From Tachypleus tridentatus (lineage: Eukaryota; Arthropoda; Merostomata; Xiphosura; Limulidae): 64,000 nt of DNA. The stretch spans positions 139,347,009-139,411,008 of the forward strand of contig NC_134834.1 in assembly GCF_004210375.1 (NCBI RefSeq), in the 5' to 3' direction. The position numbers were made by a program, and so were the translations under genes. This document shows, one piece after another, positions 53,150 to 64,000 of this stretch; within the stretch, counting starts at the first letter, position 1; every line of letters begins with the position of its first letter. The notes below the pieces were generated by a model. That model did no database searches and was not told where the DNA came from. It saw nothing but the letters and a program-made list of their open reading frames with translations.

Positions 53150-56100
53150 TTTTGTTCTATTTTTTATGATCTTGTTTTGTTTTATTATGAAATAGTAAAT
53201 AGCTAAATGGTACAGCTGAGAAATATTGTGTGTGTAATTTTTTGTATGTTGCCAATAATCAATATCACTATGAATACATCAGATATTAAATGATGTGTAA
53301 ATAATAATAATAGAAGAATAGTAAATTGTGACTGATGTACAAATAGAAAAATGGAAAACAAAGAGTTAGGCGATGAAAATATTATCAGAGATACATATTT
53401 AGGAGGGAAGAATGAAACACAATTGTAATAATAAATAGAAAACAGTGAAATATAAGAAAACATGCGAAAAGCAATTATGTTTATAGAATAATGACACCTC
53501 AAGTAAAGACGCTAAGCTCATCTCACAGAAGAAAGAGAAAAATTGTCTCTTACCGTTAGTAGAAACGTCATTTCTCGCCCAAGCTCTTTGTAAGTATTTT
53601 TAATGCCATTCTTTTTCAAACATTAGTTAATAAAGCTAAGATAATTGCCATTGATAAACATGAATATACATAAATTATATATATATATATATATATTTAT
53701 GTAAATATTAAGTGTTTGATTACTTAAATAAAAAAGTATTTTTGGAAGTTCATTCTTAACTTCTCAAGTCGCTTTGTTTTAAATATAGACCCTCGAGTTA
53801 ATGCCCGTGTGCTCCATTTGCTCACTACATCTTCACTTCAAATAAATATTCCATGTAACAGCAGGTAGTATTAGAATAACTCCTACGGCTACACCGAGAG
53901 AATCCACTCGGCCTACCTGCGAGTCAGTCACGACCATGTTACAAACGATATTATAAATGAAGTTATGATTTACATAATTTTTCATAATAATAATGCAGAA
54001 ATAAAGTCGTAAGGACTGTGCTTGAAGTTTTACAATCCAGTTCAGAATAATATGATTTTGTAACTATAGGTTGGGGCACACATATGTGGATCAATTTAAA
54101 CTTCTTGAGCATCTTTTAACGGTTTATGTGGAACAACACATGAACTCCCATATCACAATAAGTCGTTGATCTTCACCAGCTGATGACTCTCCGCTATGGT
54201 GGCTCTTCGATGTGATTATTGCTCTATTACTACTTACGTTTTATTGTGGTGCTACATATTAAAACAATTATTATTTTGTAAATTACTGATATAAATAATG
54301 TTTAAATTAAGGCTTTGTGCGTTGCCATCCCGGCTGCCTGGTGTAAAATATTTGTTTTAGGAAAGGCAAACAATGAACAGCACTCACTGCCAACTTTTTT
54401 TTTTGACTGCATAAAGAAACTTGACCATTCTTCTTATTGATTAGTTATTATGACTAGTGTTATTGTACCAACGAGCTGCAAACTATCAGTCTTCGAATTC
54501 ACAACATGAGATCTCACCACTAAATCATCTACGACCGATACACATAGTGGGAGCTTGAAATATTACATATATGTTTGTTGTTGAAAACCTTTATCTTGTC
54601 AGTAAGGGGAACTTTAATAACAATTAGATCTTATTGTATCAAAGTACTATAGACGTATAGGAGTTGCTCATTGGGGATCTTAGCTTATGATGTATATACA
54701 ATAGTTTCATGATGTGACTTATGTTATTAAAGCTTGGCTAATTACACAATGTATAACATTTATTTTCATAACTGAGTAACTGAAACGGAGTGACACTTAT
54801 AATAATAAATTAACAATTAAAACAATGTAACATACTAAACCTTTTGGTAAGATGCCCTGCAGAGGAATTGCGTACATATAAAATTTCACTTGTACAACGA
54901 TACATACAATACAACAATACGTACAGGGACTCTGAAGTTTTTAAAGTATCTTTGCAAAAGCTGGTAATATTTTGTTAAAGATTATAAGTATCTTGAACAC
55001 AAAATATATTAAAGTATATTACTTATCAATTGTAGTTATTTGCTCTCAAACTTTTAATAGTTCCAATGTAAAGTGATTTTCATTTTAAGTTTTACAATAA
55101 ATATTAATAAATAGGTAATAATGAAAAACGTGTTTTATACAAACGTTTCGGAATTTCCTTAAATTCTATCCTCAGCTTTGAACTCTCAGAAAAGTTAGTT
55201 CATAATATTCAAACTACAAAAAACAACATTAGCTACTGAGCGAGTTTTCGTATTGAATGGGAAGTTTAGGAAAAATAGGTGTAAAGTGTATGTTAAGAGA
55301 AACTATTACAAAGAAATGCTTAAATGTAAGTATGAACTTTATATCTTTAAAATAATAATAAATATCAAATAAAACACTGAGAATCCGGAACTGATTACAT
55401 TAATGACAACAGGTAGAAACTGATGTTATTATTTAGTGTTAGATGATCATTGAAAACGGAAAATCTTCCTTTAATAAAGATCACGTAATGTGTAGTTACG
55501 AAGTAGAAAAAATAAAGTGTTTAGTAGTACGGGGAACTGTTATTTTCACTATCTAATCAGGTGGATTAGTTAGCTTGATGAAATTCCTATCTGCTTACGA
55601 ATGTATCTATATAAATATAACAGTACTGTCTGTTGTATGTTAATATGACTACTTTGGAGATTGTGGAATGGATCTTCACAAAAATTGATACAGAGGATTA
55701 TAAGGTTCGTAGAAGTGTACATATAATTTTCTTTTAGCCTTTTACAATTTTAGCTATTGCCTCTCCACCTATACATGGATAGACACCAAATTCGATATGG
55801 GGTTTCATTAGGTCATGAGAAAATAAAAAAAATTTCGGTTTTGCATTTTTCAGTTTTTATGGAAGTTTCTTGCTATTACTTTGTCCTGTGTTGATGGATT
55901 GTCTCATTTAATTTGACATGACGGTTTTTTGTATATTTGTGGTTTCGAGTTTTGTTATATTATTGGTCTTTGTTTTTGTTTTTTTCATTACGTATAAGGA
56001 AAGTAAATCTTAATGTCCTATTGATCATAAATTTACATAACTTTCATCTAGTTTGTACACATTAATTTCAATTATGTGAAGTATTTTATTAAGGTTCAAT

Positions 56101-57240
56101 TCGCTTTCTTAGAGGATGATTTGAACAATTAGTGGTAGTGGTAAGTTCGATCAAAAAATGCAATTCAGATATAATGAAATAATAGCAGAGACGGACAAAA
56201 CGTTTGCGATCAAATTAGCATCTTTATTGCAACGTTATTCTTTAAATACAGAATCGTAGGCTAAAAACATGATCGTTTATGTTATATTATTATATTTTCA
56301 GGTAAGTAGTTTAACAGGAACCAAACGAATGCTAAGAATTAAGCTGATGTATCAGAACTTTCAATTTCAAAAAATATAAAATAATTTCTAATTGCAGACA
56401 TCAAAATCTATGATACCACTTTCCCTAGGCTTCGTATGAGCTAAGCCTCTATTGATTACGCGTTATGTTCGATAAAGAAATAAATTACTATCGTAACTTT
56501 TGTATGTTCTTTACTCTAGTTTATTTCGGTCTAAACTTTACCGTACTTAATACTATCAATAAATAAACTTACAATGTTTATTGTAAGTTAGCCTAACGTT
56601 AGACCTTTTAAATGCATAATTTAAATATTGTGCTGAAGAGACAGCGGAGACTCCAAAATTATTTTTACGACTCTCCAATCCTTTTTTTTGTTGACGTGTC
56701 GAGTAAAGTTAGTTATCACTTAAACCATAAGAATAAGTTACAGAATTCGCCATGGTTTTATATTTTTTTATTTTAAGAGGATGACGTTTCAAGCTAGGGC
56801 ACTTCTTCAGATCATATTGTTTACAACAAAAAACACTAACACGAAAAATCCTCCTTTTAAAGTAAAAATGAGAACAAACTTTGCCAATTTTTAAAAGTGT
56901 TAGTTTACTTTGTTGCCTATGCGGTTAACTACATATATATTTATTTTTCACATAAACCATAGCTAATAGCAATCTAAGCAACAGCAATTATGACTGGCCA
57001 AAATATAATTTTAAAAATTATTTTTCAACCAATCCTAATAAACCAATTTACTCATGGAGGAACGAAGTACAAAAATAACAAATATATTTTTTTTAGTTTC
57101 TCTGTTTAGACATTTCATTTTACAGTTTCAGTACATAGTTCATAACAATATTAGCAGCATAATGTAAAATAAATTTTGATTTTTTTATATTGTTGTGTGC
57201 GTGTGTTGGAATATTCAAATATGAAATCCAATAATCAATA
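53150..57240. other. AT-rich sequence, no gene recognised
   Basis: Long AT-rich stretch with an (AT)n microsatellite at 53677-53696 and a possible tRNA-like SINE fragment near 54.45-54.55 kb (ACCAACGAGCTGCAAACTAT ... ACCACTAAATCATC). The 99-codon minus frame near 53.2-53.5 kb is low-complexity and probably chance. Confidence 0.4.
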
Positions 57241-57249
57241 CATTTATTA

Positions 57250-57790
57250 TTACAATCAACAACGATCTAAGTTATGACTAAAATATGCTTTCCCCACGTG
57301 GTTAACACTTGCGCTAACACTACACGTCCGGGAAATGCATCCGATTCGTCTAGTTATCCGAGCGCAAATCGAGTACAAATGGAAAGCAACTACATTAGGC
57401 GCGAGCGAGACTATCTCTTTTCCAGAGAGATGTACCAGGTCGAGTTTATCTGAAGGCGGGAGTTCCTTGTGCAAGGAAGGCTGCAGGTGGTATTTGTGGA
57501 GAGAAGTTGATCATTCCTCAAGGTGATCGAGGAAGGATTTAGGGACTCACATAAAACAATACATACACGGGGGGGGGGGATGAAGACGGCACGGTCCACT
57601 TCTTAGCGGCAGCCGAAGGTAGGGATAACACTATAAACCCAAAGGGGGGGGAGAAATCACACACAGCAATATTTTGTCGCACATTGGAGAACTACATATG
57701 ACGTTTACATATAACCGAAACTTGTACTGACATTGCACAACTGCCATGCAACCGCGCAGATGACGGAAAGAAGAAATCCAGGTAAATATT
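57250..57790. promoter_or_regulatory. CpG-rich block, candidate promoter or 5' exon
   Basis: The block is clearly richer in G, C and CpG than its surroundings (CTACACGTCCGGGAAATGCA, AGGCGCGAGCGAGACTATCT) and holds two G runs (near 57.57 and 57.64 kb). At its end ATGACGGAAAGAAGAAATCC is followed by an AG/GTAAAT donor-like site. This could be a first exon of a plus-strand gene, but no second exon was linked to it. Confidence 0.3.
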
Positions 57791-58150
57791 AATCGTTTAT
57801 GTATTATTTTCCTAAACTATGTTTCAATAAAACAATATAAGAATACGAATGTTTAACGTTCTGGATTAACTGAAGTGAATTCATCCGTATTTTTTTGTAC
57901 AACTCGTTATGTGTAAACAAGGATGGTTGCCCGTTATATTGTGTAAGTCTGTACTACTGTAGTCTAGTAGTAGTGGAGTAGGAATATTTATATTTAGATA
58001 ATGCTTTGAAGCAATTATGAAATCGAAAACATTCCCCAGTCTTGACATCACAAATGTACATATTTGGAATCTTGAATGCATATCAAAAGCTCGCAACGAT
58101 CCATGTTCCTGTTCTGTTAAATTTAACGCCAACTACACCACTACTAAAAA

Positions 58151-59317
58151 TATACTCTTCAACAAAAAAAAAAAAACACGCAAAAGGTAAAATTTGAGAC
58201 CGATTGTTAACAAGTTTATTCCGGGTAGTTCTGTATGGCATGTGTGAAACTTTGCACATTTACTGCTGAACATCCAAAGTCTGCAAAGGCGAAATCCACG
58301 CTCACTAGTTGAAGTTTAACGTCACTCAACGTCAATAACGAGTATGCCCCCCCGTGAGTATCAATAACTGCTTGGCATCTCTTGCCCATGGAAGCGATGA
58401 GATGACGAATCACATCCTATGGAATGGCTGTCCACTCAGCCTGCAAAGCTGCTGCAAGCTGAGGTAGAGTCTGCAGTTAAGGTTGTCGCCGTCGCAGACG
58501 CCGGTCCAACTCGTCCCAAAGATGTTCGATGGGATTTAAATCTGGTAAGCTGGAGGGCCAGGGAAGAACGTTGATGTTGTGGTGTCTCAAGAAGACAGTG
58601 GTGAGTCGGGCTGTGTGAGGACGGGCGTTGTCATGTTGAAAAACGTCGAGACGTTCACCATGATGAGTTGCACATGGGGCCTAAGAATCTCGTCGACGGT
58701 TGCGTACGGTCTGATCGGAAATCCTACGCAGCCCTGGTATGGTTGAGGCAGTAGACGTCGCAGTGGTGGTCCTATCCCGAAGGTGACGTAACCGGATGTT
58801 GCGATCTTGTGTGGGCGTGGTCACATGAGGTCTGCCAGATCGTGGACGGTCACAAGTTACTCCATGTTGTTGGTGACGTTTCCATAGCCTTGTGATGGTG
58901 CTTGGGTGGACATTCACATCTCTGGCAACATCTGATCGAGTTTCGCCTGCTTCCAAGCGACCAATGGCGTTGTTGCGTTGTGCTTCAGTCAGTCTTGGCG
59001 TAACTGTATTGCATGTCGGTGGCTTAACAGTGAGCTATGGAAAACGATAACCCGTCACTTTTATAGGGATTTTGCACATGTTGCACTTGCAGAACATGCA
59101 GATCTCTCAAACAAATTTATTGGACACGAATGCGTTTTGGGAAAAATCCGATGTTTTCCTCCGTTTTCAAAGTGCAATACTTTTATTGTCATTTTAATCT
59201 GACAATCAGTGCCTTAACACATGTAACATCACATACTCTGAGCTTGTAACGTTATTACGTATATTTCTCTTTAAAATAACAAAAATTTCCTTTTGCGTTT
59301 CTTTTTTGAAGAGTATA
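58151..59317 (-). mobile_element. Tc1-like DNA transposon, internally deleted
   Basis: The ends are TATACTCTTCAAC (left) and TTGAAGAGTATA (right), with the inverted repeats continuing into GCAAAAGG / CCTTTTGC. TA dinucleotides border both ends as expected for TA-targeting elements. It encodes a minus-strand Tc1-like transposase with a large internal deletion. Length 1167 bp against roughly 1.5-1.6 kb for complete elements of this type. Confidence 0.9.
58216..59001 (-). pseudogene. Tc1-like transposase, inactivated
   Basis: The N-terminus carries the paired-type DNA-binding helices (EAGETRSDVARDVNVHPSTI, then a GRPR-like segment C-D-R-P-R-S-G-R-P-H). The start codon appears changed to ACG at 59001-58999. 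After T-V-R-N-R the reading jumps to D-E-I-L-R-P-H, so about 110 residues with the first catalytic Asp are lost. The later parts [12 protein letters not shown] and [12 protein letters not shown] (second Asp and Glu of the DDE triad) survive in other frames, with further stops. Confidence 0.88.
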
Positions 59318-59324
59318 TTTAATT

Positions 59325-60350
59325 ACGTCCACCGCTACAAAGATGAAAGTTGTATACTCATTAAAAGGGATCTCGTCTCTTATTATTTTATAGACCTTTG
59401 ATAATGAAAGATAACATACGATAATACGTAAATAATAAATCCTTATTTTTAATAAATTAGCAGAGCTACAAACGCTAAAGCGTACACACTTTATGCGACG
59501 TGAGTATCATGGCGGGATCCACTGACACAGCCAACAATGGAGTTAAAATGGAAGTGGCAAGACAAATCATTTGAAAACAGCAAAAAAGTGAACCATATAT
59601 TGTGTTTAATGTGTGTTTCTTTTAATTTAATATTACAAAACTGCCAAAAATCTCTTTAGGTACAAAATGTATTTACATTTTAAACTCTATACTTTGAAAT
59701 CGAATAGTACGAGATAGGAGCCAGCGCCAGGCCGTACACTATGAATAGAAGGCCTGTGATCTTGCAAAATATTCCCCCAACCCCTCTCCCTTCTTTGCTC
59801 CCAGGGAACTTTCTCAGACTTTGGGTCCTCCCATAATCCATACCACATCCATACCGGTGAGAGAAATGTAGGATCCGAGGAATCCGATGCATCGAGTCAT
59901 GAGCAACCGAGTTGTGTAGTTAAAATAATAAAAATTGCATATCCTTACGAAAATCGGGGGATGCTATGGATCACGCATCAACATGCATATGCGTCTGCAG
60001 AGAGTTCCTTGTGTTCACTCTACAGTCCATAACTCCTTTCGGATTTCTGTCCAATTTGGTGAATATGTCAGTTAGGTTGATATCTGGCCAATGAATATTT
60101 TTGGCCACCCTCGAGGAGTTGTGGCAAGAATTTGCATTTTGAAGTACGTTTTTATTCGCTGGATTAAGGACAAGTCCAAGGATACACCGTCGGTCCGCGG
60201 GTGACCGATATTTGTTAGTTGTTATTGTTGAAATTTATCATTAAATTTAGTTAAATAAATGATACATTTTACGTTCCAGAATGAAAACCCGTGACATTTG
60301 GATGCATGTCTTGCATGATATTTATTAATAGACACTGTGACGTTTGGTAA
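59325..60350. other. spacer between transposon and zinc-finger gene
   Basis: Moderately GC-richer than the rest of the window. A 22-codon plus frame (59509-59574) starts with ATGGCGGGATCC in good context, but no splice donor or homology supports it. The minus frame near 59.7-59.9 kb has no recognisable domain. Confidence 0.35.
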
Positions 60351-60365
60351 ACTTTGGAGTTAAAC

Positions 60366-60776
60366 ATGGTAGAACAGTCGAAAGTTTTCAATATTTTCCC
60401 TTGCATTCAATGTAATTATAAGGTTAGGCATTTTAGCAAGCTTCTTCCACATTTTTCTTTGGTTCATGAGCATGAGCCTGGATTTGTTGTTCCATGTAAG
60501 GTTAGTGGATGTGAAAGACCATTCAAAAGCATGAGATGTTTGAAAAGACATATAAATAAAATCATGGATGATTTGATACTATCAGTATGCATAATAATGA
60601 AGCTGGTGGTGAATGTGCCGAATACTTTATGGAAAAGAGGTGTAAAAACTCTGACAGTGATGAGGCAGTTGATGGTAATAAGGAGGTGGTTGTCACAGAC
60701 AAGCGAAGAACCTAAGTTAAAACAATTCTGCAGATGCGTGAAAATGAAAAAAAATTACTTACAAAGCTATAAGTAA
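60366..60776 (+). CDS. C2H2 zinc-finger protein, N-terminal part
   Basis: ATG at 60366 (AAACATGG context). It encodes two degenerate C2H2-type units: F-P-C-I-Q-C-N-Y ... LLPHFSLVHEHEP and V-P-C-K-V-S-G-C-E-R-P-F-K-S ... CLKRHIN. The V-H-E-H-E-P and G-C-x-R-P-F pattern is typical of multi-copy zinc-finger proteins I recall from invertebrate and fish genomes. After about residue 70 the frame is probably wrong: another frame reads N-N-E-A-G-G-E-C-A-E-Y-F-M-E-K-R-C and D-S-D-E-A-V-D-G-N-K-E-V-V-V, suggesting a frameshift. Likely the start of the broken gene continuing at 61.46 kb. Confidence 0.6.
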   Translation: MVEQSKVFNIFPCIQCNYKVRHFSKLLPHFSLVHEHEPGFVVPCKVSGCERPFKSMRCLKRHINKIMDDLILSVCIIMKLVVNVPNTLWKRGVKTLTVMRQLMVIRRWLSQTSEEPKLKQFCRCVKMKKNYLQSYK

Positions 60777-61458
60777 TTTTTTAAAAATTTGTCCTGTTAT
60801 ATTATAGCTGCCAAATCTAACACTCCAAGGTGTTCGTGTAAGTAGTATCCACATGTGCATTACGTTATGTTTCTTGTGAAATATATTTTCATCACAAATG
60901 TATTTTTTATCTATGCATTTGACTTTATGAGCCCAAAAGCCAATGAGCCTTATATAAAATTCGTCCTAAGGTGCATAAGAGGAATGACCATATCACAACT
61001 TGTAAGGGTGTAAATGTATTCTGCAAGAAATATGTTCATTAGATACAAAATAACTTAAATGGCATTTTTTGTGTTGCATAATATTAGTGAAGAAACAAAT
61101 GAAATTTTTTGGGGAAGTTATATTTTTCAAAATACACACAAGTACATATATCTACCAAGGAGGGGCTGTGAAATATACTGTTTTGATACTTTGAAATATT
61201 AGTTTTGTTTGTATATGATGTAACATGACTTAACTAATGGAACTCAACTAATTTGACGCTAAAGAGAATACATTGTCAAGATGAACTCGTACAACTGATT
61301 TATTAACCAGTATGTTTATGACTTTCAGTTTCTCAGATTAAATCTGAAAAATGCCAAAAGTGGTTTAAAAGAAATACTGTTTAAAATAATTACAGTTATA
61401 CCAGGGCAATTTTGATATTCATTCTCAATACAACTATGTCTGTCAATTCTAATTGCAG

Positions 61459-62473
61459 GAGCTGTGGAGAATGAGGCTTCGTCAGAAATTCCAGAATAAT
61501 AGAAAGCGGAAGGATTCATCATTGCCAATAGTCCAAGAAAGAAAGAAAGAAAGAAAAAGACGAAAACTGCAAAGATGAAACCTCATTTCCAAGCCACATC
61601 TCAGAACAGAGGCTATATGGATTAAAGCAATGCTTGTATGAAAAGCCAGTTGGGGAGAATGAAACTTCCACCGACAAACACAAGGAATGGATGAAAACTC
61701 ATCTGCTTTGCAGAAAAAAAGGGTGATTTTTGTAAAGTGAACTTTCTTATGGACGAAACTCTGCATGATCGTAGGAAACTGGTCATGGACAACACTCCTG
61801 TGAATGAACTTATAGAGCATTATTCTTTCCTTGTGGCACCACCAGCACAGCTATTGAATGAATTTAAGCTGCTAGAAAATGATGCAGAAAAAGGAGTATC
61901 CAACTTTCTCTCTCAATATAAGGACTCAGTAAATCCTCACCTGCAGGACAGAAACGTATCACCAGGAAATAATCCATTGCTAGCATTTTTTTTATAAAAT
62001 AGTCCTCACATATGCCTGATGTTACATCTAGTATTGTCATTCTTGGTATCCCTTTTCTTCTAAAAGGAAGTGAAAGTATCATGGTGGGTACTGAAGTTAG
62101 GGAACCTGCTGAGAGTGGTATGTACATTCAAAGTATTTCAGTTTCTCAGTTTTGTGATCAGGAATTCAAAGTATATGTTGATGGCTTTGATATTTGTGCC
62201 ACTGAAATTTTTGTGGAAGCATTCACTATGTATATAGGGAGTTTTTATATCTTAAACTTTGCATTTCCAACAAAACTCAAGAAAAATTTCAACTTTGTTG
62301 AAAGAGTTGCTCTGTAGTTCTATGATGAGTCCAGGAAAATGACCAAATCTGAAAAAGATGCAGACAGATGTGTTCTTCAGTTGTTTGATCTCTTGAATGT
62401 CAAAAAGCATAGCAGCGGGAAATATGTCAAAACGTCCAAAGGTAAAGGAAGGGGAAAGTGTTCAAAGCCATAA
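61459..62473 (+). pseudogene. C-terminal block of the zinc-finger gene, broken
   Basis: It starts after an acceptor-like CTAATTGCAG with E-L-W-R-M-R-L-R-Q-K-F and K-R-K-D-S-S-L-P-I-V-Q. Further pieces in order are PSHISEQRLYGLKQCLYEKP, FLMDETLHDRRKLVMDNTPV, MPDVTSSIVILGIPFLLKGS, FVEAFTMYIGSFYILNFAFP and DADRCVLQLFDLLN, ending near 62473. They lie in different frames, separated by at least three frame shifts or stops, including one near an 8-T run at 61.99 kb and a TAG at 62315. The R-R-x-x-I/V ... P ... F-x-x-L and late hydrophobic repeats resemble the C-terminal region of SAMD3-like multi-copy proteins; this is recollection, not a search. Confidence 0.6.
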
Positions 62474-62689
62474 GGTTATATTAGACCTGGTAATAGTAAC
62501 TTGTCATGTGTATTTGATCAAGGGCGAATTTTCAAAAACCAAGTGTAAAGTTCAGTTGTTTATTTTCAAATTGTTGCTGCATTTTGAATTTTATTTTGGT
62601 ACGTGTATATTGATGTACAATTGTGTTCGGTTTGGAATAAAAATGGTGCTGCTAAAATGCATTTTATATTTTTCAGAATGATGGCAGGT

Positions 62690-64000
62690 TACTGGGACTT
62701 AGGTTGAATCATAAGATGGCTGCGGGGTTGACTGCTCAGTGATGATTCTGCTGACCACAACTGACTGAAGATGGTCTCTTTGCCTAACAGTGACATTGCA
62801 GAGGTGGTCCTGACCGGGTCAACATGACTTATCTTCCATGGTGGTTGGACCATTATGACAACCGCTTTTTGGACGAATAGGGTCCCACTGACAATGTCAT
62901 GATTACTCTGTAGTGGTTTGCAGGTAGGCAATGAGACTATTGTCAGGTGGTCAGCATTAGTCAGAATGGCTATCTAATGAAAGTCGTAACGCCTATCATA
63001 GAGCAGTCAAATTTACTACCTGCCAGGTATCACTGCCACCATCACTGACAATTTTCAGACTACACAATAGTACAAACGACTTATATTTAATGGTCATATT
63101 AGGTAGTCATCGATTTTAGCGACTACTTGGAGAGTCTTTTTTGGTACCACTTGACTACCTGATTTACTATTCAAAAGTAGTCGCCTTGACTAGTTCTTAT
63201 TTTGAGTGTATCTTTTATTTATCACGAAATTTAGAAACATCATGCTGTAAACAAGCAGTTGGCATTCATTTAACTAAATTTTATCATCAATACTCGGCCT
63301 AAAGAATCTATCATATAATTTTGTGTTGTTGTTCATTTCAATTTTAATGATAGAGGTGAAAGCCAGAAAGTAAAATATTGTTTTAAATTCGTATCTTTTA
63401 TGAATATAACATGATGTACAATCCTTCTGTGAAATCTAGCAAGATTCGTTACAATCTTGAATCCTTTTTAAAGTCCTTTTATATAATATACGGAATTTAC
63501 ATTAACAAAATCTTTTAATTAAAGTTTCTATTTACGGAATGGCTGAGAGAATCTTATGATGAGGTGTCTCAGGGTATATTTTTCAGAAGAATGTTCAATG
63601 ACGATTTGTTATCCTAACACATTATCCATAATTTGTGAACTGGTTAGTTTAAATATCTTTAATACTTTAAGTACAATAAAGCATTTAAAAGTCATTTTTA
63701 TATGAAGATCCACGTGTTGATTGTTTTCTAATTATTTTCACTGTAACCTGTCTCTTTGTAAAATTAGATAACCTTTATCCCTATAGATAATAGAGAAATA
63801 TAGAATTAATTTGATAATCAAGTGCAGGATAAGCTCAAAATTAGTTGTTTTATCGTTATTTTTCTCAATAACAACAGTATATAATGTTTTTCATAGAGCT
63901 TTAAATATATTATTGTACTCATGTGCCAAGCCACGATGTCTTCACGCTTTAATAACCTTATTATAATGTAATTTAAAACCTGTTGTAATACTGAATGAAG
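62690..64000. other. 3' flank with repeated GACTA/TAGTC words
   Basis: From 62.7 to 63.2 kb the sequence is less AT-rich and rich in short repeats such as TGACTGAAGATGGTC, TAGGTAGTCATCG, GCGACTACTTGG and TTGACTACCTG, in both orientations. No coding frame or known repeat was recognised. Beyond 63.2 kb it is plain AT-rich sequence. Confidence 0.4.

Noticed and set aside
53203-53502. 99-codon minus frame rich in Ile, Phe, Ser and Tyr
   Set aside because: Low-complexity translation of AT-rich DNA with no domain or context.
57256-57599. Overlapping frames on both strands in the CpG-rich block
   Set aside because: None shows domain signals; GC-rich sequence simply has fewer stops.

Overview
The window looks like AT-rich, intron-rich, repeat-dense nuclear DNA of a chelicerate. 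A horseshoe crab (Xiphosura) is my best guess. That rests on the dominant ~270-bp tRNA-headed SINE family, which I recall from horseshoe-crab sequence; no search was run. There are no bacterial-style operons, no CRISPR array and no rRNA. The only tRNA-like stretches are SINE heads. Most long open frames are chance or repeat-derived.

The main content is one large minus-strand gene running from about 39.3 kb down to 2.19 kb. I rebuilt it exon by exon from splice signals, reading phase and protein continuity. It encodes a predicted type I membrane protein of about 900 residues. In order it has a signal peptide (39.2 kb), two consecutive regions resembling the metazoan LolA-like domains (38.5-22.6 kb), a DUF7959-like region (21.6-9.3 kb), three PAN/apple domains each on its own symmetric phase 1-1 exon (7.7, 6.1 and 5.6 kb), a short stalk (4.2 kb), and a transmembrane helix with a short cytoplasmic tail (2.3 kb). 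Problems remain: one exon needs an extra base in a homopolymer to stay open, two joints do not match in phase, and a fourth, split, apparently decaying PAN domain lies at 16.4 and 14.6 kb and is phase-neutral to skip.

The introns carry several SINE families, a Penelope-like GIY-YIG remnant (21.7-22.1 kb) with related hairpin fragments (13.5 and 27.5 kb), an hAT MITE with terminal repeats and target duplication (36.64-36.84 kb), a foldback repeat (15.45-15.73 kb) and two minisatellites (12.1 and 25.7 kb).

From 39.3 to 57 kb no complete gene is visible. There are two plus-strand terminal-exon-like segments (40.6 and 44.6 kb), more SINEs, inverted and tandem repeats, an envelope-like C-terminal ORF (51.35-51.74 kb), an unrecognised 128-codon frame (52.6-53.0 kb) ending in a 51-bp-arm hairpin, and AT-rich filler. 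From 57.2 kb the composition changes: a CpG-rich block (57.25-57.8 kb), an internally deleted Tc1-like transposon (58.15-59.32 kb), and a broken plus-strand C2H2 zinc-finger gene with a related downstream coding block (60.37-62.47 kb).

All domain names come from reading the translations; none was tested by a database search.
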